6,317 bases of DNA from Lachnospiraceae bacterium UBA4317 (GTDB lineage Bacteria > Bacillota_A > Clostridia > Lachnospirales > Lachnospiraceae), in NCBI GenBank assembly GCA_002394525.1, contig DGUF01000069.1, forward strand, positions 1 through 6,317, read 5' to 3'. A program made the translations under genes and the position numbers. Under the pieces are notes generated by a model, which worked only from the letters and a program-made list of their open reading frames with translations, made no database searches and was not told the DNA's origin. Numbering within the stretch: the stretch's first letter is position 1; every line of letters starts with the position of its first letter. Positions 6,005 through 6,317 of the stretch are shown here, piece after piece.

Positions 6005-6020
6005 TGCGGGATGTCCCGCA
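6005..6020 (-). other. Perfect 7-bp hairpin in the TetR leader
   Basis: TGCGGGA and TCCCGCA flank two bases, so the practical stem is about 6 bp with a 4-nt loop. It lies roughly 65 nt before the TetR start, in the predicted leader. No T-run follows on the minus strand, so it is not an intrinsic terminator. Its last base on the minus strand is the A of an ATG opening a short frame that overlaps the TetR start. Confidence 0.35.
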
Positions 6021-6093
6021 GGGCTCAGCGCAGGCTGGCGTTTGCTCCGGCCGTCCAGGTTAGTTATAGCTCACCGTTTTTTCACTTCCTATT

Positions 6094-6099
6094 ATTATA
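6094..6099 (-). promoter_or_regulatory. -10 box (TATAAT) of the candidate TetR promoter
   Basis: An exact TATAAT on the minus strand in an AT-rich island, about 150 nt before the TetR start. No good -35 hexamer is found 16-18 bp upstream; that space is taken by palindrome 6101-6119. The promoter may be weak or need an activator, or the nearby TG (6103-6102) may partly compensate. Confidence 0.5.
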
Positions 6100-6100
6100 C

Positions 6101-6119
6101 GCATTTTCAATGAAAATGC
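6101..6119. promoter_or_regulatory. 19-bp palindrome next to the TetR -10 box (candidate autoregulatory operator)
   Basis: GCATTTTCA and TGAAAATGC are perfect 9-bp arms around one T (minus strand). The dyad ends one base from the -10 box and fills the promoter spacer, the usual place for a TetR-type operator. Length and symmetry suit a TetR dimer. There is no plus-strand gene to its right in the window, so the only visible target is the TetR gene. Confidence 0.55.
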
Positions 6120-6127
6120 ACGCACAA

Positions 6128-6149
6128 AATCCTCCGGTCCCGCGGATTT
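6128..6149 (-). terminator. Weak terminator candidate after the upstream gene
   Basis: On the minus strand AAATCC pairs with GGATTT around about 10 nt, with only a short T-run (4 T) at the end. It is the only inverted repeat I see between the stop at 6189 and the TetR promoter. The stem is short, so read-through into the TetR gene is possible. Confidence 0.2.
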
Positions 6150-6188
6150 CCCTGTGCCGGTTATCCTGCGCGGGCAGTCTTCGCCCCC

Positions 6189-6317
6189 TCAGGCACTGGT
6201 CCTGTCATTGTCTTCCGGCCCTCCGGCCTCTGCCGCACTTTGCTCTGACGGATCCTTCCCGTCCGTGGGAGACTCCGCTGTCTTCTCCTGCGTCTCCTCA
6301 GGATCCTTTCCGTCCGC
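6189..6317 (-). CDS. C-terminal tail of an unidentified gene (partial, runs off the right edge)
   Basis: Reading the minus strand from the edge gives 42 residues and a TGA at 6191-6189. The tail is acidic and low in complexity, rich in Asp, Glu, Ala, Ser and Gly, with no hydrophobic stretch. ADGKDPEETQEKTAESP is echoed by TDGKDPSEQSAAEA, a short imperfect tandem repeat. Codon choice matches the neighbours. It is probably a disordered cytoplasmic or secreted extension. The family cannot be told from this piece. Genes for RND/MMPL transporters often lie near LxxG repeat proteins, but nothing in these residues shows that. It ends 248 nt before the TetR start. Confidence 0.6.
   Translation of the reverse strand, partial: ADGKDPEETQEKTAESPTDGKDPSEQSAAEAGGPEDNDRTSA

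Overview
The window is GC-rich (codons end mostly in G or C) and reads as a piece of a Bacillota chromosome, most likely a Lachnospiraceae-type gut clostridium. The grounds are a PgcA-style phosphoglucomutase tail, a TetR regulator of the DhaS-like type, and a very large secreted Leu-x-x-Gly heptad-repeat protein of a kind I associate with that family. The taxonomic call is inference from protein style, not from a marker gene.

Layout, left to right. Positions 1-212 (+) hold the last 69 residues of a phospho-sugar mutase. Positions 215-314 hold two copies of a 43-nt repeat with palindromic ends, plus a fragment of a third. A perfect 16-bp hairpin flanked by A and T runs (332-376) serves as a bidirectional terminator between the mutase and the convergent minus-strand genes. 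Everything else is read from the minus strand. In transcription order (right to left) it holds: the tail of an unidentified gene (6317-6189); a 247-nt gap with a palindrome abutting a TATAAT box; a TetR-family regulator (5941-5366, TTG start); a 368-nt gap with two inverted repeats, a candidate promoter and a terminator-like leader hairpin; a 1338-residue exported repeat protein (4997-981); and a six-helix MntP/DUF204-like membrane protein (960-382, or from an overlapping GTG at 984).

How the genes may work together (inference). The TetR protein probably controls its own promoter and possibly the repeat-protein promoter, since candidate operators at both contain ATTTTCAT. The repeat protein has a signal peptide, a beta-rich head, two long LxxG blocks (33 and 29 uninterrupted heptads) separated by about 350 residues of Ala/Lys/Asp-rich coiled coil, and a conserved-looking tail. 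It has no membrane anchor or sortase motif. The membrane protein sits immediately downstream, so the two are probably co-translated. It keeps the MntP outline, but both symmetry-related aspartates of the two helix repeats are glycine, so manganese export is doubtful. The regulator, repeat protein and degenerate MntP-like protein together form a small cell-envelope cassette whose function is not known to me.
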